A DNA stretch of 61,228 bases from Cupriavidus basilensis (GTDB lineage Bacteria > Pseudomonadota > Gammaproteobacteria > Burkholderiales > Burkholderiaceae). The stretch spans positions 1 to 61,228 of the forward strand of contig NZ_JARJLM010000416.1 of assembly GCF_029335485.1 (NCBI RefSeq), written 5' to 3'. Within the stretch, counting starts at the first letter, position 1; the number at the start of each line of letters is the position of its first letter. Under the pieces are notes generated by a model. It saw only the letters and a program-made list of their open reading frames with translations, was not told the DNA's origin and did not search any database. Below, in pieces: positions 18,067-24,516 of this stretch. The position numbers and the translations under genes were made by a program.

Positions 18067-18212
18067 TGCAGGATCTTTCAAGCGGTTACTCAGATGTTAT
18101 GGGTCGTCCCCTCCAAGCGGCGACTTAATTGGCTCCATGTTCCTTCCTTGATCGTCATGCCTGGTGAGCATCAGGCTCATCCAGAACTTTTAAGGTTTAA
18201 AGGATATCCAAC
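18067..18212 (+). ncRNA. Long 5' leader of cspA mRNA (possible thermosensor)
   Basis: From the predicted start near 18067 to the cspA ATG is about 146 bases. Cold-shock genes of the CspA family typically have leaders of this size that refold with temperature. A Shine-Dalgarno-like AAGGATAT (18199-18206) precedes the ATG. Folding was not computed. Confidence 0.45.
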
Positions 18213-18416
18213 ATGGAAACCGGTACCGTCAAGTGGTTCAACGACTCCAAGGGCTTCGGCTTCATCACCCCTGACGCAGGCGGCAACGACCTGTTCGCGC
18301 ATTTCTCGGAAATTCAAGGCGGCGGTTTCAAGTCGCTGCAAGAAGGCCAGAAAGTGCGTTACGTCGCAGGCGTTGGCCAAAAGGGCCCCGCAGCGACCAA
18401 GATCGAGCCGATCTGA
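18213..18416 (+). CDS. cspA: Cold-shock protein (CspA family)
   Basis: This 67-residue OB-fold RNA chaperone binds single-stranded RNA and DNA. It begins '[21 protein letters not shown]', with RNP1 (KGFGFI) and a slightly divergent RNP2 (DLFAHF, usual DVFVHF). The 'GPAATKI' C terminus matches the family. It has its own strong promoter, long leader and terminator, the standard layout of a monocistronic cold-shock gene. An infA copy lies 3.2 kb away on the other strand. Confidence 0.96.
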   Translation: METGTVKWFNDSKGFGFITPDAGGNDLFAHFSEIQGGGFKSLQEGQKVRYVAGVGQKGPAATKIEPI

Positions 18417-18437
18417 TCGAGCCGATTCGAATCGCGT

Positions 18438-18467
18438 AAAAAAGCCCCGCCTAGCGGGGCTTTTTTT
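18438..18467 (+). terminator. Rho-independent terminator of cspA
   Basis: A perfect 7-bp stem GCCCCGC / GCGGGGC (18444-18450 and 18454-18460) has a CTA loop and is followed by seven T. Confidence 0.9.
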
Positions 18468-18510
18468 ATTCCGACCGGGAGTTATTGCCGCGCGTGTGCG
18501 CCAATCCATC

Positions 18511-19350
18511 ATGCCTGTGGTCGAATCCATTCTACTTGCCGCCGTGCGGGTTTCCTCGTTCGAGGGCCGGCAGCCGCTTACCAATGCTAGCGGGTTCTTT
18601 TTTGAGCGCGAGGGCCGGCTGTTCGTGGTGACCAGCCGCCATGTCGTGTTCGATGAGCCCAGCAAGCATCACCCCGACCGCATCGAGATCGAGCTTCACA
18701 GCCAGCCGGACAATATGGCCGACTCGATCGGCTTTTCGATCCCCTTGTACCAGAATGGCCTTGCGGTATGGCGCGAAGGGGAGGACGGCGGGGGAGCGGT
18801 CGATGTCGCCGCGGTGGAGATCAAGCGTGAGGCGTTGCCGCCAAAGCTGGTCTACCGGGCATTCACGCCGGCGCATCTGGCGCAGCCTTCCGATCAGGTC
18901 GAAGTGGGCGATTCGCTGCTGATCGTGGGTTTTCCGCTGGGCTTCCATGATGCCCTGCATCACCTGCCGGTAGCGCGCCAGGCCGTGGTCGCGTCCGCCT
19001 ACGGATTGCGTTTCCAGGGCCAGGGATTTTTCCTGACCGATGCCAGGACCCATCGCGGCACCAGCGGCGCGCCGGTCGTCATGCGCATGCGCGAGCGCAG
19101 GGGCGATAAGCTGGACTTGCCATGGCTGCTGCTCGGCATCCATTCCGCGCGCTTCGACGTGGGTTCGCGCGATCTGGCTGAAGACGAGGTGCTGGGGCTG
19201 AACTCGGCCTGGTATGCGGACATGCTGCTTACCTTGACCGGGCCAGCGCCCGCACCGGCTCCCTCCGTCCCCAGGGCCACTGCGTCCGTGGCTGCCCCGG
19301 CTGCCCCGGCCGAGGCAGCGCCGTCCACGCCGCCCTTGCGGACAAAATAA
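18511..19350 (+). CDS. Trypsin-like serine peptidase domain protein
   Basis: The 279-residue protein has the trypsin-like triad in order: His in 'FVVTSRHVVFD' (about residue 49), Asp in 'GAVDVAAVEI' (about 94), and Ser in 'THRGTSGAPVV' (about 186), which matches the GxSGxP-type nucleophile site. 'DSLLIVGFPLGFHDALHHLPVAR' is typical of cytoplasmic PF13365 members. No signal peptide is visible, so it probably acts inside the cell. The last 35 residues are Ala/Pro-rich. The frame runs upstream through cspA, but only the ATG at 18511 (or an in-frame GTG at 18496) makes sense. No good ribosome site is visible. Substrates are unknown. Confidence 0.72.
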   Translation: MPVVESILLAAVRVSSFEGRQPLTNASGFFFEREGRLFVVTSRHVVFDEPSKHHPDRIEIELHSQPDNMADSIGFSIPLYQNGLAVWREGEDGGGAVDVAAVEIKREALPPKLVYRAFTPAHLAQPSDQVEVGDSLLIVGFPLGFHDALHHLPVARQAVVASAYGLRFQGQGFFLTDARTHRGTSGAPVVMRMRERRGDKLDLPWLLLGIHSARFDVGSRDLAEDEVLGLNSAWYADMLLTLTGPAPAPAPSVPRATASVAAPAAPAEAAPSTPPLRTK

Positions 19351-19409
19351 AGGCGCTGGCGCCGCGCCTATAGGAGTAGAGTGGGCAACGTGGAACTGTG
19401 GAGCGCATC

Positions 19410-19694
19410 ATGGACGCCAACCCGATTGCCAGCTACAAGGGGTTCGACTTATATCCCCTCGTGTACAAACATGCGGTCGTACGTAACTGGCCCGAGCGCA
19501 GGCCGGACCGGACCTTCGATGCCGCGGTGGTGATCTGCCGCGAAGGCGGGGAGCCGGAAGGCGAGCAGGCTCGCACCTTCCGCCTGGATGCCACGCCGTG
19601 GGACAACATTGGCGCCGCACGCCGCGGCGTGGTGCGCTATGCCGAGGACATCATCAACGGCGCGATCCCCGGGCAGTCCGTCGTATCGCTCTGA
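19410..19694 (+). CDS. Small orphan protein with YKGF motif, copy 1
   Basis: This 94-residue protein is a close paralogue of the one at 20228. Shared segments are 'ASYKGFDLYPLVY', 'VVICREG', 'TPWDNIGAARRGVVRYAEDIINGAIPG'. The predicted fold is two or three beta strands and a C-terminal helix. No family is recognised. An upstream in-frame GTG (19398) exists, but GGAG six bases before the ATG at 19410, conserved at the paralogue, decides the start. It begins a run of small genes up to 24 kb. Confidence 0.75.
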   Translation: MDANPIASYKGFDLYPLVYKHAVVRNWPERRPDRTFDAAVVICREGGEPEGEQARTFRLDATPWDNIGAARRGVVRYAEDIINGAIPGQSVVSL

Positions 19695-19850
19695 TGCTGT
19701 TCCAGAGATGGGCTGCGGTCAGGTGCATCGCATGGGCGTGGCGGGTTCTCCTGCCGTGTCCCGGGCTGCGCCCCGCGGGGCAAGGCGACCGCCCGCGGCC
19801 GTCTTGCCGCGGATCGCAGCGACCCTCAAGCGGTCTTGCCCGCCAGGATC

Positions 19851-20174
19851 ATGATAGATCTCGTCGCCTTCGTTAAGCCGGTCCTCGACGAAATCACCGG
19901 GCAGGATGTCAGGATCTGGCTGGCCGGGCAGCGCGTGGTGAATGCCAACTGGCAGATCCCGGATTCCAGAAGCCGCGCCTGGTCCGATAGGGCACTTGAA
20001 ATCGAGATGGCGCACGAAGTCGCTGAGCAGTTGAATCATGCGGACCAGCGCGCCTTATATCAACTACAACGCAGCCTCGACCGGTTTCTGCGCGAACGCC
20101 TTGGCGTCCATTGCAAGCAGGACAAGCCAGGAAAGGCGATCGTGATCGTCGTCGATCGCCTGACGGCTACCTAG
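19851..20174 (+). CDS. Hypothetical protein between the YKGF paralogues
   Basis: The 107-residue protein is unrecognised. It has 'MIDLVAFVKPVLDEITGQDVRIWLAGQRVVNANWQIPD' then a helical region 'EIEMAHEVAEQLNHADQRALYQLQRSLDRFLRERLGV' and ends in a hydrophobic 'AIVIVVDRLTAT'. An AGGATC site precedes the ATG. Residue composition looks protein-like, but a shorter frame on the minus strand overlaps it, so confidence is moderate. Confidence 0.6.
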   Translation: MIDLVAFVKPVLDEITGQDVRIWLAGQRVVNANWQIPDSRSRAWSDRALEIEMAHEVAEQLNHADQRALYQLQRSLDRFLRERLGVHCKQDKPGKAIVIVVDRLTAT

Positions 20175-20227
20175 CTTGCGCGAACCGGCTCCGGGCAGCG
20201 GCGGCATTCAGCCGCATGGAGCACTGC

Positions 20228-20512
20228 ATGAACACCACGCCTACCGCCAGCTACAAGGGATTCGACCTCTACCCCCTGGTCTACAGGATCCAGCCCGCGC
20301 AGTCCTGGCCCCGCGTCAAGCCGGACCGCAGCTTCAATGCCTCGGTCGTCATCTGCCGCGAGGGCCATCGCCCCGGCAGCGAGCGGACACGCGTGTTCCG
20401 CCTGGAAAGCACGCCTTGGGAGAATATCGGCACGGCCCGCAGGGGAGCCGTGAAATTCGGTGAGGACATCATCAATGGGCTTGTTCCCGGGGAGTCGGTG
20501 ACGACGCTGTAA
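20228..20512 (+). CDS. Small orphan protein with YKGF motif, copy 2
   Basis: This 94-residue protein has the same length as copy 1 and shares the motifs 'ASYKGFDLYPLVYR', 'VVICREGHRPGSERTRVFRL', 'TPWENIGTARRGAVKFGEDIINGLVPGESVTTL'. Roughly 60 percent of positions are identical by eye. GGAG lies six bases before the ATG, as in copy 1, and the sequence around the start is also similar, so the two arose by duplication with flanking DNA. Substitutions are mostly conservative, which suggests both are under selection. The function is unknown. Confidence 0.75.
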   Translation: MNTTPTASYKGFDLYPLVYRIQPAQSWPRVKPDRSFNASVVICREGHRPGSERTRVFRLESTPWENIGTARRGAVKFGEDIINGLVPGESVTTL

Positions 20513-20637
20513 GACGCGTGTCATCACCGTTCCGGTACGCTGTGTCGTGCTGCCGGAGCTTGCCGCATCGCGTGCGGTCCGGCGATGCATGCCCGCCGCG
20601 CCGGCCCACCAGTCGAATCCTGTCGAGCACATAACTC

Positions 20638-21012
20638 ATGAACAAGGTCGCCGCACCGTCGAATTTCCTCTGCACCCTGCCGGGGCAGGGCAAGGGCATT
20701 GCCTACCACGTGGCTGTCAGCTTTCTCGATTCCAGCCATCCGAGCGGCGTCCGCTTCACCAGTTTTGTCGGCGATGGGCGGCGTTCCTTTGGCGTGCAGG
20801 CAGGGGCGGTGGTATTGACAGGCGAGTTTGCCGACAGCTGCGAGGCGCTGTGCCGCCTGGCGATCGGGCAGGCGATCCGGGACCATCTGTATGACAAGGC
20901 CGGCGAAGGGGATTTCGTGCTGGACCTGGGGGCGGTGCCGTGGGAGGGTGAGTTGCGGCCAGTCGGCTCCCGCGTCGGCGCCAGCATGCCGCGCATGCGT
21001 TTTCCGGGCTGA
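20638..21012 (+). CDS. Hypothetical small protein
   Basis: The 124-residue protein has a predicted alternating strand pattern 'GIAYHVAVSFLDSSHPSGVRFTSFVGDGRRSFGV', then a helix 'CEALCRLAIGQAIRDHL' and a C-terminal acidic segment. It resembles the layout of the other small alpha/beta proteins here but lacks the YKG motif. No signal peptide is visible. The ribosome site is weak (GAGCAC). The function is not known. Confidence 0.6.
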   Translation: MNKVAAPSNFLCTLPGQGKGIAYHVAVSFLDSSHPSGVRFTSFVGDGRRSFGVQAGAVVLTGEFADSCEALCRLAIGQAIRDHLYDKAGEGDFVLDLGAVPWEGELRPVGSRVGASMPRMRFPG

Positions 21013-21083
21013 GCCGTGGCGATCCGGCACCGTGCGCGGGCGCTGGATGCGCCCGGGCAGTGCGGTCGTGATCCCGCTTGGGG

Positions 21084-21338
21084 CTAGACCTCGAACGCCG
21101 GATTGCCGTAGCGAGCCAGCAGGGTTTCGATCAACAGCATGTCTTCTGTTTGCGGGGTCCGGTCCTCGGTCGCGCGCGACGGACCGCAGTACGTGGCGGC
21201 CACATGCCGTCGTACCGTCAGCACCTCGTCGGCAGGCCGCTCCACGATGACCTCGGGCCCCGGTTCGTGGCGGTAGCTGCCACCTACCCAGCCGCTCGGC
21301 GTCAGGTGCATCTCTTCCCATTCTTCGCTGATCGACAT
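21084..21338 (-). CDS. Hypothetical small acidic protein
   Basis: The 84-residue protein begins 'MSISEEWEEMHLTPSGWVGGSYRHEPG' and contains 'EVLTVRRHVAATYCGPS' and 'DMLLIETLLARYGNPAFEV'. A GGAAG ribosome site is at proper distance from the ATG at 21338. The frame is open further upstream, but that part is low-complexity. It reads in the same direction as infA and lies downstream of it, so it may share its transcript. I do not recognise a family. Confidence 0.6.
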   Translation of the reverse strand: MSISEEWEEMHLTPSGWVGGSYRHEPGPEVIVERPADEVLTVRRHVAATYCGPSRATEDRTPQTEDMLLIETLLARYGNPAFEV

Positions 21339-21429
21339 GTTTCTTCCTTTCGTATGAGGGGTGGGGAGGCAGCCGCGCGTCAATGCTGCATTGGGCTGAC
21401 GGCGCGGCAGTGGGTCCGGACGTCCGCGA

Positions 21430-21651
21430 TCAGTATTTATGGCGGTAGTTGATGCGGCCCTTGGTGAGGTCATAGGGCGACATTTCCAGCGTAACGCGAT
21501 CGCCGGCCAGGATGCGGATACGATTTTTCTTCAGGCGGCCGGACGAGTACGCCCATACCTGGAAACCATTTTCCAGGATGACGCGAAAGCGGTTGTCCGG
21601 CAGGACTTCCGATACCTGTCCACCAAATTCCACCAGTTCTTCTTTAGCCAA
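21430..21651 (-). CDS. infA: Translation initiation factor IF-1 (likely a second copy)
   Basis: The 73-residue OB-fold protein matches IF-1 closely: '[28 protein letters not shown]', '[35 protein letters not shown]'. IF-1 binds the 30S A site during initiation. The start is a TTG at 21649-21651, preceded by AAAGGA at six bases; no ATG is available at the family start. It is not beside ribosomal protein genes, where the canonical infA sits, so this is probably an accessory paralogue as seen in many Burkholderiales. Proximity to cspA suggests a stress or cold role (inference). Confidence 0.9.
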   Translation of the reverse strand: MAKEELVEFGGQVSEVLPDNRFRVILENGFQVWAYSSGRLKKNRIRILAGDRVTLEMSPYDLTKGRINYRHKY

Positions 21652-21725
21652 GGATGATCCTTTTGCAGCATGATCTGCTGCACAGTAGGTTGAGGCGCAT
21701 GCGGGGTGCGATTGTGTGGCTGGCC

Positions 21726-21983
21726 TTATTGCAGGCGCATGCCGGCAGCGGCACTCTCGGCCGCGCGCCGGGCGGCCTGTTTGGCCTGTGCTTCGGTGCC
21801 ATGCGTGGCATGGCGCAGCGAAACATTGGCGACGATGTACTCGGAGCCATTCTTGTATTCGGCGATCAGGTAGGTCGCAAACCACACGCCTGGCTCTTGT
21901 TGTATCGGGTACACCGACACTGTGTACGGATTGCTGCGGTTGCTGCGGTTGCTGCGATTATTGCGATTGATGCTTTGTTTCAA
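21726..21983 (-). CDS. Small protein with an N-terminal (RSN) repeat
   Basis: The 85-residue protein has a TTG start. The N terminus contains an Asn/Arg/Ser repeat encoded by 9-bp units (21931-21966). It continues with '[42 protein letters not shown]' and a C-terminal Ala-rich helix '[17 protein letters not shown]'. The strand-strand-helix layout resembles the nearby YKG proteins. It reads toward infA, 74 bp upstream, so cotranscription is possible. The exact start is uncertain. Confidence 0.6.
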   Translation of the reverse strand: MKQSINRNNRSNRSNRSNPYTVSVYPIQQEPGVWFATYLIAEYKNGSEYIVANVSLRHATHGTEAQAKQAARRAAESAAAGMRLQ

Positions 21984-22479
21984 AAGTAATGCCCTTGTGC
22001 GGGCGGACGATCCGAGGCAACGTTAAGCGCATCTCATGCGGCGCCGCGTGCTCTCTTGGGGCGATCGGTCGCCGTGATTGCGTTGCCCAGCGGTATCCAG
22101 GCCTGCGCTGTTGCGCGGGGAAGGCAGCTGGTGATGAGTGGACCGTGCTTGCGCAGGCTGATGCGCCAGGTACATGCGCACAGGTTGCGGAGCGGACATG
22201 CCGCCGGTCGGGAGGGTGATGGGCGTTTGTCGCCCTGAACGAATCGGGTGTACGCCCGACGGGCCGCCAGTAATGTTCTGATGATGTTTGGCGGCCGGCA
22301 CGCTTGCGCCGACGCGAGGGTCGGCAAACGGCCAAGACCGGCAATGATACCATTTTCCGTCAATCGACGCTGGCGGCCAGGATTTGGGCGTACGATAGGT
22401 CAGGTTTCGCCCGCAACGCAGCTGCCGTACTGCTGCGGCGAGGCGCTGCCGGGCAGGCCGCAGCAGTGCGAGGTGACCG
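21984..22479. other. Gap without a convincing gene
   Basis: These 496 bp hold several short open frames on both strands, rich in Arg, Cys and Pro and without ribosome sites or family likeness. I see no RNA gene or mobile element in it. Confidence 0.4.
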
Positions 22480-22680
22480 ATGGCGGAGAGTTATTTCTAC
22501 AAGGGCCACTACGTCAATATCGAGTTGACGCAGCGCACCTTTGGTCATTGGAACTGGGTCTACACGCTGGACAAGCACGGCTCTTTCGAGAACCAGGGCA
22601 GCCCATTCGGCTCGCGCGCGCTGGCCATGGCGGATGCCCTGGAGAACGCCAGGGCACGCATCGAACGCCTCTCCGATTAG
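22480..22680 (+). CDS. Small orphan protein with YKGH motif
   Basis: The 66-residue protein starts 'MAESYFYKGHYVNIELTQRTFGHWNWVYTLD' and ends in the helix 'ALAMADALENARARIERLSD'. GAGG lies six bases before the ATG. The Tyr-Lys-Gly-aromatic N terminus, beta hairpin and C-terminal helix resemble the genes at 19410, 20228 and 23174. The family name is unknown. Confidence 0.65.
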   Translation: MAESYFYKGHYVNIELTQRTFGHWNWVYTLDKHGSFENQGSPFGSRALAMADALENARARIERLSD

Positions 22681-22708
22681 ACGATCGGATGTCTCCGATG
22701 TGCCTGTC

Positions 22709-22951
22709 CTATCTGCTCTCGGCGGGAATGTTGTAACGCTCGCGCAGCGACAGGGTGAAGGGCAGGATTTTTTCCACGCAGGCTGCGCTGTCGCCGCCCT
22801 CCATGGTGGAGAGCTTCCAGTTGCAGCCGTCGGCGTCCGGTGCGTGCCAGCATATGTCGCCGAAGCAGGCGCCCTTGCATTCCGTCCATTTTTCCTGCTC
22901 CGCGCGAATCATCGCGCGCAGTTCCGCCTTGTTCTTGATCTGTCTTTCCAT
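22709..22951 (-). CDS. Cys-containing small conserved-looking protein
   Basis: The 80-residue protein starts 'MERQIKNKAELRAMIRAEQEKWTECKGACFGDICWH' and continues 'GCNWKLSTMEGGDSAACVEKILPFTLSLRERYNIP'. It has five Cys (ECKGAC, DIC, GC, AAC), which may bind metal or form disulfides; no signal peptide is seen. An AGGAGA site precedes the ATG at 22951, so the longer upstream frame is rejected. The function is unknown. Confidence 0.65.
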   Translation of the reverse strand: MERQIKNKAELRAMIRAEQEKWTECKGACFGDICWHAPDADGCNWKLSTMEGGDSAACVEKILPFTLSLRERYNIPAESR

Positions 22952-23173
22952 CTTTGTCTCCTGCATGTTTTCGTGAGGAAGTCTTGCCGGACGTGCCTGC
23001 ATCGGGCCGGCACCGGGTGGCCGGGAAGTGGGCCGTGATTCCGGGCGAACAGACAGGCGCAACCGTGCGCGATGAAACGGAGTTGAAGCGCGCTGGCACC
23101 GTACTGCGGAAACAATCGCGGGTAACCGGATTAATCAGGGATTGCTGGACTGCAGGACTGCGGCGTAACGGAA

Positions 23174-23443
23174 CTACTTGCGTTTGACGAAGGTGGACAA
23201 GTCATCGATGACGGTCCTGGCGTAGGACACGGCAAGGTCGATGGCATCGTGCGGCGTTTGCGCAATATGTTGCAGCAGGGGTGGCACCAGCCTGAGCGAG
23301 CCGCTGTCGCCACTGACCTGGGTGATGGTCACGGTGGCCAGGAAACGGGTCCGGGCGAGTTCGGCGTTGGGGTTGTCGTCGGGCGATCGGCGTACGTTGG
23401 CCGATACCTTGAAGCCCTTGTAGATCGCATGATTTTGAGACAT
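23174..23443 (-). CDS. Small orphan protein with YKGF motif, divergent member
   Basis: The 89-residue protein starts 'MSQNHAIYKGFKVSANVRRSPDDNPNAELARTRFLATVTITQV' and ends with the helix 'AIDLAVSYARTVIDDLSTFVKRK'. The N-terminal YKGF and the C-terminal 'YA..(V/I)I' helix align with copies at 19410 and 20228. GGAGATCAAC just before the ATG provides a ribosome site. It is on the opposite strand from the other members. Confidence 0.68.
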   Translation of the reverse strand: MSQNHAIYKGFKVSANVRRSPDDNPNAELARTRFLATVTITQVSGDSGSLRLVPPLLQHIAQTPHDAIDLAVSYARTVIDDLSTFVKRK

Positions 23444-23663
23444 GTTGATCTCCTTTCCCCGATGAGCATACGCTGTTTGCCTGGTGGTGTCCGATTTACT
23501 TTCTGGCTGCGGGCCGGCCCGCAGCGCCTTGTGCAGCCGTCGTCGGCCGCGGTGGTGCCGGCCCCGTCCCCGCGCGCGATAATTCCCTGAACGCCGGCGT
23601 TAGCGCGTATGCTGGTTCTGCCGCCTGGCAAGCAACGCAGCAATTCATTCCTGGAGCATTCCC

Positions 23664-23801
23664 ATGGCCAAAGGTCAACTACGCGGCAATCGCGAAGCCA
23701 AGAAACCGAAGCAGCCGAAGAAACCGGTCGCGCCAGCGGCCCCGTTCGGCGCTGTGCAGTCGCGCGTCGGCAATGACGGTACGGCGGGCAAGAAGAAGTA
23801 A
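23664..23801 (+). CDS. Very small Lys-rich basic protein (MAKGQ family-like)
   Basis: This 45-residue protein starts 'MAKGQLRGNREAKKPKQPKK' and ends in 'GTAGKKK'. It is highly basic with no hydrophobic core, so probably disordered and nucleic-acid binding. Similar MAKGQ..GNREAKKPK small proteins are widespread in proteobacteria and annotated only as hypothetical. GGAG lies at the right distance before the ATG. It is easily missed by gene finders because of size. Confidence 0.7.
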   Translation: MAKGQLRGNREAKKPKQPKKPVAPAAPFGAVQSRVGNDGTAGKKK

Positions 23802-23858
23802 GCCGGGAGTTTCCATCGCGGCATTCCATCGCTGCTGTCGACATACCGGGAGCGCAAG

Positions 23859-24092
23859 ATGAGGCGTGACATGTCCTTCGCGGACCGCGTGCTGCTGGCG
23901 CTGCGCTCCGATAGCCAGGCCATGATGTCCGACCTTCAACTGGCCAAGGCGCTGGGCAATGCCGATGCATCCAAACTCAGCCATCATCTGCTGTTGCTTC
24001 AGGATGCGGGACTGGTGGCAAAGACGGCCACCTCCGGATGGCGCCTTACCTGGGCCGGGCACGACCGCGCCGAAGCATACAGCGCGGCCTAG
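23859..24092 (+). CDS. Small winged-helix DNA-binding protein
   Basis: The 77-residue protein looks like a single winged helix: 'FADRVLLALRSDSQAMMSDLQLAKALGNADASKLSHHLLLLQDAGLVAKTATSGWRLTWAGHDRAEAY'. The 'HHLLLLQDAGLV' recognition helix and 'SGWRLTWAGHD' wing are typical of DUF2513/ArsR-like folds. GGGAG precedes the ATG at 23859; an in-frame ATG at 23871 is an alternative. It is probably a regulator or accessory protein with unknown targets. Confidence 0.7.
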   Translation: MRRDMSFADRVLLALRSDSQAMMSDLQLAKALGNADASKLSHHLLLLQDAGLVAKTATSGWRLTWAGHDRAEAYSAA

Positions 24093-24242
24093 CGGCCAGC
24101 AGGCGCCAGGCGGCAATGCGCCGCCCATCGTGCGATCCTGCGGACCCGTTCGGGTCCAACAGCCTGAAGAACTCCAAAAGCGAAAGAGCCAGGGATCACG
24201 AAGCCTGTTGCCATTGCGGCACGGGCCGTGCCACGCCGTGCG

Positions 24243-24389
24243 CTATTTCTTATCGGCGGGTTGCTCGGACTGCGGGTCGAACTGGCCGGGCTGGGAGGTC
24301 CGGCGCTTCTCGCCGGGTTGCTGGAAGTGCGTCTTCCAGGGTGTGGCCGGCACCTTCCGCTGACCAGGCTGCCTGGGACAATAGTGCAT
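24243..24389 (-). CDS. Possible 48-residue Gln/Pro-rich small protein
   Basis: The frame encodes a basic, Gln/Pro-rich product with repeated QPG motifs ('RQPGQR', 'QQPGEK', 'SQPGQFDPQSEQPADKK'). AGGGGG lies eight bases before its ATG. The composition resembles small disordered stress-type proteins. It may be a chance frame; support is only the ribosome site and repeated motif. Confidence 0.4.
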   Translation of the reverse strand: MHYCPRQPGQRKVPATPWKTHFQQPGEKRRTSQPGQFDPQSEQPADKK

Positions 24390-24516
24390 TGGGTTACCCC
24401 CTGTGAGTGTCCGTCAGTGCCGGACCGGCACGCTGGGAGTGTAGGCTTTCGCCTGCCCTTTCCCTAGCGCTGTTACCGATCGGGCATGACGGGCACCACA
24501 GGGGCCACATCGTTCC

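Noticed and set aside
19719-20039. Minus-strand frame of 106 codons opposite the 19851 gene
   Set aside because: It extends across a gap and lacks a ribosome site; the plus-strand frame has the better site and helix-like composition.
22248-22736. Frame of 162 codons overlapping the 22480 gene
   Set aside because: The text is Arg/Gly/Ala-rich low-complexity. The 66-residue frame at 22480 has a good ribosome site and the YKG motif.
17592-24516. The small-gene region as a prophage or genomic island
   Set aside because: No integrase, transposase, attachment repeats or tRNA junction was seen, and codon use looks like the surroundings. It is treated as an ordinary region rich in orphan genes.
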